Below, one piece after another: positions 25,534 to 34,039 of a stretch of 35,682 nucleotides of DNA. Both the position numbers and the translations under genes were made by a program. This DNA comes from Bacteroidota bacterium (GTDB taxonomy: Bacteria > Bacteroidota > Bacteroidia > Chitinophagales > Chitinophagaceae), in the NCBI GenBank assembly GCA_013287475.1, contig JABDDT010000027.1, positions 444 to 36,125 of the forward strand, written 5' to 3'. Positions within the stretch are counted from its first letter, which is position 1, and each line of letters begins with the position of its first letter. The notes beneath the pieces are model-generated. The model had not been told where the DNA came from, searched no databases, and saw nothing but the letters and a program-made list of their open reading frames with translations.

Positions 25534-25588
25534 CGAAAAGTATTGCTGAATCTGAAATGTATGAACAAAAATAACAGGTTAATTGAGA

Positions 25589-25596
25589 TAAATTCG
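25589..25596 (+). promoter_or_regulatory. Candidate -7 box before VOC gene
   Basis: TAAATTCG matches TAnnTTTG at 7 of 8 positions and ends four bases before the ATG at 25601. If used, the transcript would be leaderless. Confidence 0.3.
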
Positions 25597-25600
25597 TAGA

Positions 25601-26023
25601 ATGAAGCAGTTTATAGCACATCTGGCACTTGTAGTAAAAGATTATGATGAAGCCATAAATTTCTATAGGCAAAAACTCGGTTTTCGTTTGCTCGAAGACA
25701 CCATCTTATCTGAATCTAAAAGATGGGTTATCATCGCACCGCCCGGACCGGGCGATTGTTCCATTTTATTGGCAAAGGCTAACGGTCCTGAGCAGCTGAA
25801 AGCCGTCGGCAACCAAACAGGCGGACGTGTTTTTTTATTTCTATATACAGATGATTTTTACAGGGACTACCAGGCCATGCTCGAAAATGGAATTCATTTT
25901 ATAAGGCCGCCGGCAAAGGAAGTTTATGGAACGGTGGCTGTTTTTGAGGATTTATATGGAAACCTTTGGGATCTTATCGAGCCTTCTGCAAAAGAAAAGA
26001 TAAATAAAGTAAGAAATGCCTGA
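25601..26023 (+). CDS. VOC (glyoxalase/bleomycin-resistance fold) protein
   Basis: A 140-residue vicinal-oxygen-chelate protein with the two beta-alpha-beta-beta-beta modules: FIAHLALVVKDYDEAINFY followed by LGFRLLEDT, and GRVFLFLYTDDFYRDYQAMLENG followed by VAVFEDLYGNLWDLIEP. The metal-binding positions appear to include His5 near the N-terminus and the Glu in LIEP. Members include lyases, dioxygenases and drug-binding proteins, so the reaction cannot be assigned. It is 43 nt upstream of the efflux operon on the same strand, and could be cotranscribed with it. Confidence 0.88.
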   Translation: MKQFIAHLALVVKDYDEAINFYRQKLGFRLLEDTILSESKRWVIIAPPGPGDCSILLAKANGPEQLKAVGNQTGGRVFLFLYTDDFYRDYQAMLENGIHFIRPPAKEVYGTVAVFEDLYGNLWDLIEPSAKEKINKVRNA

Positions 26024-26066
26024 CCATGGCATACCCATTGCTTTATCAATGTAATTTCAATTAATA

Positions 26067-27410
26067 ATGTTAGCAAAAGTATTCGCGTGCGGATTCTTAT
26101 TTCTATGTTGCATTAGCAACCATTCCCTAAAGGCCCAGAATGACAGTTCACAACAACTCCCTTTGAAATGGGATCTGCAGACCTGCCTGGACTATGCGAA
26201 AAAAAATAACATCCAGTTAAATACTATACGTCTCAGTCAGTTGATCAGCAGGCAGGACGTCCTACTTGCCCAGGCGGCAAAGTATCCCAACCTGTTCGGT
26301 AATTTAGGGCAAAACTTTACACATAGTACGAATGCCAACCCTGTAGTGGGTGGTTTTGCAACTCAATCCAGTTTTGCCAGTAATAGTTCTCTCACATCGG
26401 CCTGGACAGTTTTCAATGGCGGCTATCTGAACTATAATATCAAATTGCAAAATCTTAATCTGAACCAGGCGGGTCTTAATATCGATCAGACAATAAATAC
26501 GCTCACACTTGAAATTACGCAGGACTTTCTCAACATCTTATTGTCGAAAGAAAATATCATCTATGTTGAGGATCTTGTAAAAACTTCAGAAGCCCAGTTG
26601 GACCAGGGTAACAGATTATACAGCGCTGGAAGTATTGCGAAGAATGCTTTAATTGAATTGCAAGCGCAAACCGCAACAGATAAATACAACCTGGTGAGCG
26701 CGCAAAGTGCATACCGGCAAAATGTATTAAACCTGAAACAATTGCTTCAGCTGCCCTGGAATTATTCCCTGGATATTGCCATTCCGGATACGATAATAGC
26801 TACTGCCCTGATGCCATCATTGGACGAAGTACAAAGAATAGCATTAGCAACGAGGCCCGAAATAAAATATGCAGAAGCGGGAGTTGATATTGCACAAATG
26901 AATCTGAAATTGGCAAAGGCACAGACACTCCCTGTTGCTTCTATTAGCGCTTCCCTGGCTACTGGTTATTCAAATAATGAATCTGTCAGTTACCTGAAGC
27001 AATTAGATAATAACTTTTACCAGCGGATCGGGTTGGCTATTTCGATACCTATTTTTAATAACCGCATTTATAGAACACAGGTTGAAATTAGTAAAATTGA
27101 AATAGATCAGGCTAACCTGTCGCTGATGGGCGCCAAAACAACATTGTCTCAAATGGTAGAGCAGGCTTATATCAATGTGATCAATGCTCAGGCCCAGTAT
27201 GATGCAGCCGTTGTTCAACTGAAATCAACGCAGGAAGGTTACCGGGTAGCGAGCGAAGAATTTAAATATGGTGCGGCCAATCTGGTAGAACTGCTGCAAC
27301 AAAAAAATCTCTATGTACAGGCATTGCAGGGTTATATTCAGGCAAAATATACTGCAGCATTGAACCTGGAAGTATATAATTTTTACAAAGGAGAACCGGT
27401 CAAACTATAG
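26067..27410 (+). CDS. TolC-family outer-membrane efflux protein
   Basis: A 447-residue outer-membrane channel subunit of tripartite exporters. The signal peptide is MLAKVFACGFLFLCCISNHSLKAQ. The mature chain has the two repeated halves of the TolC fold: long helices with LDYAKKNNIQLNTIRLSQL, LNLNQAGLNIDQTINTLTLE and, in the second half, RIALATRPEIKYAEAGVDIA and GYRVASEEFKYGAANLVELL. Between them are beta segments (FGNLGQNF, SISASLATGYSNN) that cross the outer membrane. It is the first of four genes. The next, the periplasmic adaptor, starts two bases after its stop, so the two are translated from one mRNA. Confidence 0.94.
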   Translation: MLAKVFACGFLFLCCISNHSLKAQNDSSQQLPLKWDLQTCLDYAKKNNIQLNTIRLSQLISRQDVLLAQAAKYPNLFGNLGQNFTHSTNANPVVGGFATQSSFASNSSLTSAWTVFNGGYLNYNIKLQNLNLNQAGLNIDQTINTLTLEITQDFLNILLSKENIIYVEDLVKTSEAQLDQGNRLYSAGSIAKNALIELQAQTATDKYNLVSAQSAYRQNVLNLKQLLQLPWNYSLDIAIPDTIIATALMPSLDEVQRIALATRPEIKYAEAGVDIAQMNLKLAKAQTLPVASISASLATGYSNNESVSYLKQLDNNFYQRIGLAISIPIFNNRIYRTQVEISKIEIDQANLSLMGAKTTLSQMVEQAYINVINAQAQYDAAVVQLKSTQEGYRVASEEFKYGAANLVELLQQKNLYVQALQGYIQAKYTAALNLEVYNFYKGEPVKL

Positions 27411-27412
27411 AA

Positions 27413-28708
27413 ATGAAAAAATACAGAGCTATAATTGTTATTGTTGTTTTGCTACTGGCCGGGATCGGAGTCTGGTATTTTTTTTACAGGAAGAAGGATA
27501 ATAAAATATATGTTATTACTGAAAAACCCCAGATTGGCTATATCTCTAAAAGTGTAACTGCTACAGGCACTATAGAACCGGTGGATACGGTAGCCGTAGG
27601 TTCACAGGTATCAGGAACGATTGCTAAAATTTATACGGACTTCAACGCCAGGGTAACCAAGGGACAATTGATTGCCGAAATGGATAAGTCCCTTTTTATG
27701 GCGCAGGTGGATCAGTATAAAGCCAATCTTGAATTATCAAAAGCTACGTTAACGTATCAGAAAAGCAACTTTGACCGCCAGACACTTCTGTTCAATACAG
27801 GTTCAATCAGCAAGGCGGATTTTGAGACCGCCCAGGATCAATACCTTACCGCAAAAGCTTCAGTGGCCAGTGTGCAGGCTCAACTGGACGCAGCTTTAAA
27901 AAATCTTTCTTACGCCAATATATTTTCGCCGGTTAACGGAGTAGTTCTGCTGCGTAATGTTAGCGTGGGTCAAACGGTCGCAGCTTCTTTCAACACCCCT
28001 ACCCTGTTTATCATCGCTAAGGATATTACTAAAATGCAGGTACGTGCGGCTGTAGATGAAGCCGATATTGGCGATGTGACCGATAGTCAGCGCGTGATTT
28101 TTACAGTGGATGCATATCCGGATATTACTTTCACAGGCAAAGTAAATCAGATAAGACTTGAACCCGTCGTATCCGCAAATGTAGTAACCTATACAACCAT
28201 TGTTACTGCCCCAAATGATAACCTTAAGCTGATGCCTGGCATGACTGCGAATATTTTTATTTACACTAAGGAAGTTGACAGTGCCATGCTGATTTCTTCC
28301 AGAGACCTCAAATTTAAACCAGATCCAACACTGGCTGATCAATATAAAATTTTGCCATTGCCTGCATCCACCAAGCCAAAACAAAATGCGCAGGGTGCCA
28401 GGAATAGCACGGCTCCTGGTTCATCCAAACGCAGTGCGGGTAATTTAACTGACAGCAGTGCAAAGAAAAAAACAGTCGCATATGTATGGGTACAGTTCGG
28501 AGATAGTATCGAAGAAAAAAAAATACATACCGGACTGAATGATGATACGCATGTGGAAGTACTGGACGGATTAACACTGAGTGATAGCGTGATCACAGGT
28601 GTCAGCCAGGCAGGCAGCAATACGACTTCTGTCCCCAGTGCAGCACCAAAAAGTCCCTTTATGCCTTCAAGACAACAAACACCCAAGCCAAAAAGCAACA
28701 GGCCCTGA
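27413..28708 (+). CDS. MacA/HlyD-type periplasmic adaptor
   Basis: A 431-residue membrane fusion protein. An N-terminal membrane anchor (IIVIVVLLLAGIGVWYFFY, about residues 6-24) is followed by the lipoyl half GTIEPVDTVAVGSQVSGTI, a helical hairpin (about 85-165), the second lipoyl half NIFSPVNGVVLLRNVSVGQ, a beta barrel (QVRAAVDEADIGDV) and the membrane-proximal domain. The tail after residue 325 is low-complexity and rich in Ser, Pro and Lys (TKPKQNAQGARNSTAPGSSK), longer than in MacA of Proteobacteria, and part of it lies inside the MP domain as an insertion. It links the TolC protein to the ABC pump encoded next. Confidence 0.93.
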   Translation: MKKYRAIIVIVVLLLAGIGVWYFFYRKKDNKIYVITEKPQIGYISKSVTATGTIEPVDTVAVGSQVSGTIAKIYTDFNARVTKGQLIAEMDKSLFMAQVDQYKANLELSKATLTYQKSNFDRQTLLFNTGSISKADFETAQDQYLTAKASVASVQAQLDAALKNLSYANIFSPVNGVVLLRNVSVGQTVAASFNTPTLFIIAKDITKMQVRAAVDEADIGDVTDSQRVIFTVDAYPDITFTGKVNQIRLEPVVSANVVTYTTIVTAPNDNLKLMPGMTANIFIYTKEVDSAMLISSRDLKFKPDPTLADQYKILPLPASTKPKQNAQGARNSTAPGSSKRSAGNLTDSSAKKKTVAYVWVQFGDSIEEKKIHTGLNDDTHVEVLDGLTLSDSVITGVSQAGSNTTSVPSAAPKSPFMPSRQQTPKPKSNRP

Positions 28709-28777
28709 TATGAATTTAATTTCAGGAAAGAAGATAAACAAAGATTTTACAATGATGTTCTTTATATTGAAATCGGG

Positions 28778-29521
28778 ATGAATAATAAAATACTGGAATT
28801 AAAAAATATTAAGCGTGAATTCAAAATGGGAAGTGAAATCGTGAGGGCACTGAAAGATGTAAGTTTTGAAGTAGCGACAGGAGAATTTGTAACCATCATG
28901 GGTGCCAGCGGTTCGGGGAAAACCACTTTACTTAATATGCTGGGTTGTCTGGATAAACAATCCGATGGCGTTTATCTGCTGGATGGTGTGGATGTTGGAA
29001 AACTTTCAAGAAATGAATTAGCGCATTTGAGAAATAATAAAATAGGATTTGTATTCCAGTCATACAATCTTCTTCCACGCACTTCGGCATTGGAAAATGT
29101 TGAATTGCCATTAATGTATAACCGTTCAATTAAAACCACAGACAGAAAAGAGCGGGCGATCAGGGCACTTGAGGCGGTGAACCTTGCCGACAGACAGGAT
29201 CACAAACCCAATCAGCTATCAGGCGGTCAACAACAACGGGTAGCCATCGCAAGAGCTTTAATAAATGAACCGGTCATGATACTTGCCGATGAGGCAACTG
29301 GCAACCTGGACACAAAAGCTTCGTTCAGTATAATGGCATTATTACAGGAATTAAATCAAAACCATGGGAAAACAATTGTCTTTGTTACGCATGAACCTGA
29401 TATCGCTGAATTCAGCAGTCGTACAATAACCCTGAAGGATGGGAGAATTATAAAAGACCATATCAATGAAAATAAAAAAAATGCTAAAGAGGCATTGGCT
29501 GCATTGCCTGCAGACGATTAA
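28778..29521 (+). CDS. MacB/LolD-type ABC ATPase
   Basis: A 247-residue ATPase subunit of a type VII (MacB-like) ABC exporter. Walker A is GASGSGKTT (about residues 43-51), followed by the Q-loop FVFQSYNLLPRTSALENVELP, the signature LSGGQQQR, Walker B VMILADEATGNLDT and H-loop FVTHE. The Q-loop wording and the ADEATGNLD Walker B are typical of the LolD/MacB group. The last 20 residues are a lysine/alanine-rich tail. It is separated from the adaptor gene by 69 nt without a gene and from the permease by 17 nt. Here the ATPase and permease are separate chains, unlike the fused MacB of E. coli. Confidence 0.95.
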   Translation: MNNKILELKNIKREFKMGSEIVRALKDVSFEVATGEFVTIMGASGSGKTTLLNMLGCLDKQSDGVYLLDGVDVGKLSRNELAHLRNNKIGFVFQSYNLLPRTSALENVELPLMYNRSIKTTDRKERAIRALEAVNLADRQDHKPNQLSGGQQQRVAIARALINEPVMILADEATGNLDTKASFSIMALLQELNQNHGKTIVFVTHEPDIAEFSSRTITLKDGRIIKDHINENKKNAKEALAALPADD

Positions 29522-29538
29522 GTTTAATAATAACTGCC

Positions 29539-30762
29539 ATGAATTTTATCAACCTCATCCGGATTGCCTTTAAAGCACTGCTAAGAAATAAATTACGGGC
29601 TTTCCTGACGATGCTTGGTATTATCATTGGTGTCGCTTCTGTCATAGCGATGGTCGCCATCGGTCAGGGTTCCAAGCAAAGTATTCAGACTCAATTATCA
29701 GGTATGGGCTCCAATATGATCGTGATCCGCCCCAACAGCAATGTAACCGGAGGTGTCCGGCTGGATGCAACATCCGTTCAGACATTAACTTTAAATGATG
29801 TTGTTGCACTGCAAAAAAAATCAACTTATCTGAGCGCTGTTTCACCTTCTGCAACAGCAAAAGGTCAGGTAATTTACGGCAACAACAACTGGTCGACCAG
29901 TATACAGGGGGTAAATAATTTCTACCTGGATACTATTCGTCAATGGCCTTTAACTGCTGGGAATGAATTTACAGATAAGGATATTGCTTCGGAAGCTAAA
30001 GTCTGCCTGTTGGGACAGACCGTCGTAACAAATCTTTTTACCAATGGAGAAACTCCGGTGGGTAAGTATATTCGTTTTGCCCAAATACCATTTTTAGTAA
30101 TCGGTGTTTTATCTCCGAAAGGCGCCAATGCTTTTGGGCAGGATCAGGATGATATTATTATTGCACCCTATACTACTGTTCAGAAAAGAATTTTGTCCAC
30201 CATCTATTTTCAAAACATTTATGCATCAGCACGCGATGAATCATCTACTGTTCAGGCATCAACAGAAATATCTCAAATCCTGAGAGAATCACATAGACTT
30301 AAAGCTACCGACGACGATGATTTCGCTGTTAGGACCATGGAAGAACTTATCAATACATTCAGTTCAACCAGCTCGTTGCTGACCATACTGCTGGCAGTAA
30401 TTGCCGGTATTTCTTTGCTGGTTGGAGGGATTGGTATCATGAATATTATGTATGTTTCGGTTACAGAAAGAACCCGTGAAATAGGATTGCGGATGGCTAT
30501 TGGTGCAACCGGTGGAGATATATTACTGCAATTCCTGACGGAAGCAATCATGATCAGTATTACCGGTGCAGTGATCGGTGTTTTTTTAGGTATTACTGCA
30601 TCAAAACTCGTCACCTTATTTTTATCCTGGCCCACTTTAATTACGCAATTCTCCATTATTTTGTCTTTTATGGTTTGCGTAATCACAGGTGTGTTTTTTG
30701 GATACTACCCTGCCCAGAAAGCATCCCGGCTTGATCCGATCGAAGCATTACGGTATGAATAA
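29539..30762 (+). CDS. MacB-type ABC permease
   Basis: A 407-residue membrane subunit. The first helix carries LRAFLTMLGIIIGVASVIAM, followed by AIGQGSKQSIQTQLSGMGSN, both standard for MacB_PCD domains. A large periplasmic domain (about residues 50-270) separates it from three C-terminal helices (LLTILLAVIAGISLLVGGIG; ITGAVIGVFLGITASKL; FSIILSFMVCVITGVFFGYY), with the coupling-helix motif VTERTREIGLRMAIGA. The chain ends in ASRLDPIEALRYE, the family's conserved tail. It completes the tripartite operon starting at 26067. The cargo may be an antibiotic, peptide or lipid-like molecule; the sequence does not say. Confidence 0.95.
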   Translation: MNFINLIRIAFKALLRNKLRAFLTMLGIIIGVASVIAMVAIGQGSKQSIQTQLSGMGSNMIVIRPNSNVTGGVRLDATSVQTLTLNDVVALQKKSTYLSAVSPSATAKGQVIYGNNNWSTSIQGVNNFYLDTIRQWPLTAGNEFTDKDIASEAKVCLLGQTVVTNLFTNGETPVGKYIRFAQIPFLVIGVLSPKGANAFGQDQDDIIIAPYTTVQKRILSTIYFQNIYASARDESSTVQASTEISQILRESHRLKATDDDDFAVRTMEELINTFSSTSSLLTILLAVIAGISLLVGGIGIMNIMYVSVTERTREIGLRMAIGATGGDILLQFLTEAIMISITGAVIGVFLGITASKLVTLFLSWPTLITQFSIILSFMVCVITGVFFGYYPAQKASRLDPIEALRYE

Positions 30763-30815
30763 TATCAGATGAAAACGGTATTATTCAGTATTTTTTAACT
30801 TTAACCTCTGCTCCA

Positions 30816-32213
30816 ATGACTGTTACCAACAAATTAATTTATAAGAAGAGAAAAATCTGGGAACCGATGCTTTCCATACAGGAAAGAATGGAGTTGGGGA
30901 AAAATCAGCGATTAACAACTCCCCGCGAAGCACATGCAATGATGGCGCCATCTGAAGGACGTGCAGATCCTATTCAACTATTGATTGATCTGGACGCCGG
31001 AAGGGTTCCCAAACTTATTCCCATAAGATATGGCAGGATGCTGCAGTCACCCTTTGCTTTTCTCAGGGGTTCAGCTGTTGTAATGGCTGAAGACTTATTC
31101 AATACTCCCTGCAGTGATATTTATGTACAGTGCTGTGGCGACTGCCACCTGATGAATTTCGGAGGTTATGCGACGCCTGAAAGAAACCAGGTATTTGATA
31201 TCAATGATTTTGATGAAACATTGCCGGCTCCCTTTGAGTGGGATGTTAAAAGACTTGCGGCAAGTATTGTTGTTGCAGGCAGATACAAACAATTCACATC
31301 TAAAGAAATAAAGAAAGCTGCATTTGAAACAGTAAAAACATATACAGATGAAATAAATGCATTCGCAGGGATGCGGCAGCTTGAAATATGGTACAACAGA
31401 CTCGATGAATCAACTGTTATTAAAATGTTCAGAACCGACAGGGAGTTTGTAAAAGGAGTTAAAAAGATTACAGAAAAAGCAAGACGTCATACCCATGAAT
31501 TTGCATTTCCCAGGCTTTCAGAAATAAAAAATGGTAAAAGAAGAATTCTTGACGACCCACCACTGATATATCACTCCGAAGATGGTGACAAGATGGTTGA
31601 ATCAGGTAATGTTTTTTTTGATGAATATTATGATAGTTTAACGGATGATAAAAAGTCATTGCTGGACAGGTACAGACTCGAAGACATTGCTTTAAAAGTG
31701 GTGGGCGTAGGAAGTGTAGGTACCCGCTGTCTGATCGGACTATTCAATGTAAGTGATGAGGATGCCATCATACTTCAATTCAAAGAAGGCAAGCAATCTG
31801 TTTTGGAAAAATATGCCGGTAAATCAGTTTATTCAAACCATGGAGAACGAATTGTAAACGGCCAGCATTTAATGCAGACCGTGAGTGATATCTTCCTCGG
31901 ATGGACAAAAAGTAAAAGTGGGTTCGACTTTTACGTCAGGCAACTAAGGGATATGAAAGCAAGCGCTAACATTGAACTCTTCACGCCGGTGGTCCTGAAA
32001 GATTATTCTTCTTTATGTGGCTGGACACTGGCCAAGTCACATGCTAAAGCAGGACGATCACCGGAAATAGCCGGCTACATCGGAAAATCAGATGCTTTTG
32101 CTGAAGCGGTTACTGAATTCGCTGTTAAATATGCCGATCAGACCGAAAAAGATTATAAGTTATTGGTTGCAGCAGAAAAAGATAAACGCATAGTAGCTGA
32201 GCGGGGCAAATAA
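30816..32213 (+). CDS. DUF2252 family protein
   Basis: A 465-residue cytoplasmic protein. The conserved blocks of DUF2252 are present: RYGRMLQSPFAFLRGSAVVM (about residues 69-88), CGDCHLMNFGGY (about 109-120), FDINDFDETLPAPFEWDVKRLAAS and, later, DIALKVVGVGSVGTRC and the closing SLCGWTLAKSHAKAG. GDCHxxNFG followed by FDINDFD resembles the catalytic HxxN and DxD loops of aminoglycoside-phosphotransferase-like kinases, so a kinase-like fold is likely, but no substrate is established to my knowledge. It starts 53 nt after the MacB-type permease gene on the same strand; whether it belongs to that transcript is unclear. Confidence 0.9.
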   Translation: MTVTNKLIYKKRKIWEPMLSIQERMELGKNQRLTTPREAHAMMAPSEGRADPIQLLIDLDAGRVPKLIPIRYGRMLQSPFAFLRGSAVVMAEDLFNTPCSDIYVQCCGDCHLMNFGGYATPERNQVFDINDFDETLPAPFEWDVKRLAASIVVAGRYKQFTSKEIKKAAFETVKTYTDEINAFAGMRQLEIWYNRLDESTVIKMFRTDREFVKGVKKITEKARRHTHEFAFPRLSEIKNGKRRILDDPPLIYHSEDGDKMVESGNVFFDEYYDSLTDDKKSLLDRYRLEDIALKVVGVGSVGTRCLIGLFNVSDEDAIILQFKEGKQSVLEKYAGKSVYSNHGERIVNGQHLMQTVSDIFLGWTKSKSGFDFYVRQLRDMKASANIELFTPVVLKDYSSLCGWTLAKSHAKAGRSPEIAGYIGKSDAFAEAVTEFAVKYADQTEKDYKLLVAAEKDKRIVAERGK

Positions 32214-32232
32214 TATTTTCTCATTAGGATCT

Positions 32233-32240
32233 TATACTTG
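32233..32240 (+). promoter_or_regulatory. Candidate -7 box for OmpH/Skp gene
   Basis: TATACTTG matches TAnnTTTG at 7 of 8 positions, 27 nt before the ATG at 32268. No exact -33 TTTG is visible. Confidence 0.35.
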
Positions 32241-32267
32241 CATCTTTAAAAGATAACTTTAGACCTT

Positions 32268-32777
32268 ATGAAACGAATCTTTCTTATTGTTCTGTCTTTA
32301 ATAAGTTTCGAACTTGTGTCCCATGCGCAAATTGCATTTGTAGACACGAGGTATATTCTGAATAAAATGCCCAGTTACAGGGATTCAGTAGCGAAAATCA
32401 ATCAGCTTGGCATTATCTGGCAGAAAGAAATCGACGATAAACAAATTATTCTTGATAAAATGGTCAATGATTTTGAGCGGGATGAAGTGATGCTGAGTGA
32501 TAGTATAAAGAAAGACAGGTCAAATGATCTTTATTATCATCAGAAAGAAGTGCGTGATCTGCAGCGTATGAGGTTTGGATATCAGGGTGATTTATCCAAA
32601 AAAAAGCAGGAACTATTGAAACCCATTGAAGACTCCGTAAATAATGTAGTTAAACAAACTGCCGCCAGGTTGAATTATAAAATTGTTTTGGATAAGAGCC
32701 AGGGAATTACAGTCATGTTTGCCAATCCCAAACTTGATATTACCGATGAAGTGCTGAAGGATCTTGGGATGCAATAA
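32268..32777 (+). CDS. OmpH/Skp-family periplasmic chaperone
   Basis: A 169-residue exported protein with signal peptide MKRIFLIVLSLISFELVSHA. The mature N-terminus IAFVDTRYILNKMPSY matches the opening strand of OmpH/Skp proteins (typically IAYVDxxYIL in Bacteroidota). The middle 90 residues are a charged coiled coil (IWQKEIDDKQIILDKMVNDFERDEVML; KKKQELLKPIEDSVNNVVKQ). The C-terminus LNYKIVLDKSQGITVMFANPKLDITDEVL closes the small beta body. Skp trimers carry unfolded outer-membrane proteins across the periplasm. Here it is a lone gene and is not next to bamA, which is its usual place in many genomes. It could be one of several paralogs. Confidence 0.9.
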   Translation: MKRIFLIVLSLISFELVSHAQIAFVDTRYILNKMPSYRDSVAKINQLGIIWQKEIDDKQIILDKMVNDFERDEVMLSDSIKKDRSNDLYYHQKEVRDLQRMRFGYQGDLSKKKQELLKPIEDSVNNVVKQTAARLNYKIVLDKSQGITVMFANPKLDITDEVLKDLGMQ

Positions 32778-32802
32778 AAAAAGGGCCGCTTGCTGCGGCC
32801 CT
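32776..32802 (-). terminator. Intrinsic terminator for DUF6266 gene
   Basis: An 8-bp GC-rich stem AGGGCCGC (32782-32789) / GCGGCCCT (32795-32802) with loop TTGCT. On the minus strand it is followed by seven T residues (complement of 32776-32782), directly over the OmpH/Skp stop codon. It fits the leftward DUF6266 gene that ends at 32835. On the plus strand there is no T-run, so the OmpH/Skp gene would rely on the stem alone. Confidence 0.85.
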
Positions 32803-32834
32803 GTTACCACGAAGGTCATATCGGTTATGTAATT

Positions 32835-33479
32835 CTATAAAACGTTCACCAAACCTGTATAAAGGCTTTCTGAAGTTCTGTTCCTGTCTGCAGACACAAA
32901 TCCGATGTATGTCTGAACAGGTTTTCCTGTAAAGGAAGCTACTTCCAATGTGCAGGTGCCGGCATTTCTCATGGCGATATTTCCCTGGTAGACCCAGTGA
33001 TTCAATTCCTCAAGAAAGACTGCAACAAAAGCGCCGTCCGAACCGAGAGCCTGATTAATTCCACTGTTATCAGCCCAGTTAAATACCAGTTTCCCAGTTT
33101 CATTCGAAACAACAGACGGTGCGCCTGCATTGGCAAGACTGCCTTTACTCAGGAGAATTCTGCTATAGTCAATTTTATAGTCAGGATATTCTCCAATGAC
33201 CGCTCCTCTTATTGAGTTATCAGAAAATGCCCGGTTAAAACCGGACATCATTCCGAGAGCGGATTTTCTGTAAGTCTGATTCAGCAAATCAGTGATTGGC
33301 CGGAGAAATTTATTCATCACCCTAAATTTCACCTGGTTCGCTATTTGCGATTCAGAAGACTTACCCCTTTTTCTCGGGGGTCTGCTACGAATAACGTTTT
33401 TACGTTTCCATTTGCTACCAACGGCCGTTCCTAACGTGCCGCTGAACCCCCCTAAGAATCCTTCATTTAAGGTTCCCAT
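32835..33479 (-). CDS. DUF6266 family protein
   Basis: A 214-residue protein without a signal peptide. The N-terminus is glycine-rich (LNEGFLGGFSGTLGTAVGSK), followed by a strongly basic stretch (KWKRKNVIRSRPPRKRGKSS) and QIANQVKFRVMNKFLRP. The C-terminal half is rich in beta strands (GKLVFNWADNSGINQALGSD; CTLEVASFTGKPVQTYIGFV), possibly fibronectin-like. These are the features of DUF6266, a family found mainly in Bacteroidota and of unknown role. The basic N-terminus suggests contact with nucleic acid or an anionic surface (inference). It stands alone, downstream of the palindrome-rich gene-free stretch, and has its own intrinsic terminator. Confidence 0.78.
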   Translation of the reverse strand: MGTLNEGFLGGFSGTLGTAVGSKWKRKNVIRSRPPRKRGKSSESQIANQVKFRVMNKFLRPITDLLNQTYRKSALGMMSGFNRAFSDNSIRGAVIGEYPDYKIDYSRILLSKGSLANAGAPSVVSNETGKLVFNWADNSGINQALGSDGAFVAVFLEELNHWVYQGNIAMRNAGTCTLEVASFTGKPVQTYIGFVSADRNRTSESLYTGLVNVL

Positions 33480-33518
33480 GAGGTTGGATTTTTAAAAGTT
33501 AAAAAATATAAAAGTCTA

Positions 33519-33620
33519 TGTCAGCTATTCAGACAGGCATTGCGTTACAACAAACCGGGGGTGTATATTCCTTAGTCGCAGCACCCTCCGACCTGTTGCG
33601 TCGTATCTGAACAGCTGACA
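33519..33620. repeat. Nested inverted repeats upstream of DUF6266 gene
   Basis: Outer stem: TGTCAGCTATTCAG (33519-33532) with CTGAACAGCTGACA (33607-33620), 13 of 14 complementary; the one mismatch becomes G-U in minus-strand RNA. Middle stem: ACAGG (33533-33537) with CCTGT (33592-33596). Inner stem: GGGGGTG (33557-33563) with CACCCTC (33582-33588), one wobble on the plus strand. It could be a structured RNA or a DNA element. Confidence 0.7.
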
Positions 33621-33682
33621 AGACAAATATATGGTTAGGAAGAGGACCTATTTCCCAGTGTGGTCACAACTTGTGAGATTTA

Positions 33683-33705
33683 TTTTTTGCATTTTTTGCA
33701 AAAAA
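33683..33705. repeat. AT-rich 9-bp hairpin
   Basis: TTTTTTGCA (33683-33691) and TGCAAAAAA (33697-33705) are perfectly complementary with a five-T loop. The role is unknown; there is no gene on either side close enough to call it a terminator. Confidence 0.5.
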
Positions 33706-33899
33706 CCGCAGTTTTTATGCTTTTTAAGAGGAAATGGGCGAATACTGGTGATTTTCCTTAAAATTTCGGAGTGCTCCCGGAGCTGGGAAGGATTTATATT
33801 TCGAATAATATGTTTAATAAGGTGGTTTTTAGCAGGATTCTACCATATTACATCCTCCGTAAACCGTGTGTTTTTCGTGTATTTTTTGTGGCTAATCGT

Positions 33900-33966
33900 G
33901 GTTTCTTCGTGATTCTGCGAAGAAACCGCGAAGAAACACGAAGATTCTTCGCGGATCCGCGAAGAA
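33900..33966. repeat. GCGAAGAAAC palindrome cluster (REP-like)
   Basis: GGTTTCTTCG (33900-33909) pairs perfectly with CGAAGAAACC (33918-33927). The unit GCGAAGAAAC recurs at 33928. A perfect 22-bp palindrome spans 33945-33966, centred on GCGGATCCGC. The arms are all variants of the same CGAAGAA word, as in repetitive extragenic palindromes. Confidence 0.85.
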
Positions 33967-34039
33967 ACCTCAAACAAAGGTGGAGCAAATTTCATTGAAA
34001 TCTATTCTTCCAGTATCCTTCCTCTAATAGTTATAGATA

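Larger units (their letters stand above)
33480..34039. other. 560-bp gene-free stretch with palindromes
   Basis: No credible gene. It contains nested inverted repeats at 33519-33620, an AT hairpin at 33683-33705 and a GCGAAGAAAC palindrome cluster at 33900-33966. Open frames here are short and low-complexity. The first 40 nt upstream of the DUF6266 start contain TATATTTT and TAACTTTT on the minus strand, possible -7 boxes. Confidence 0.7.

Noticed and set aside
26067-30762. Defence or toxin-antitoxin system
   Set aside because: The four genes are a standard TolC/adaptor/MacB-type exporter with all expected motifs; nothing points to phage defence.
33519-33620. Insertion sequence bounded by the 14-bp inverted repeats
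   Set aside because: Only 74 nt between the arms, no transposase and no target duplication visible.
33631-33912. Open frame of 93 codons in the gene-free stretch
   Set aside because: Phe/Ile/Cys-rich translation of AT-rich sequence, no motif, no start context, and overlaps the palindromic region.
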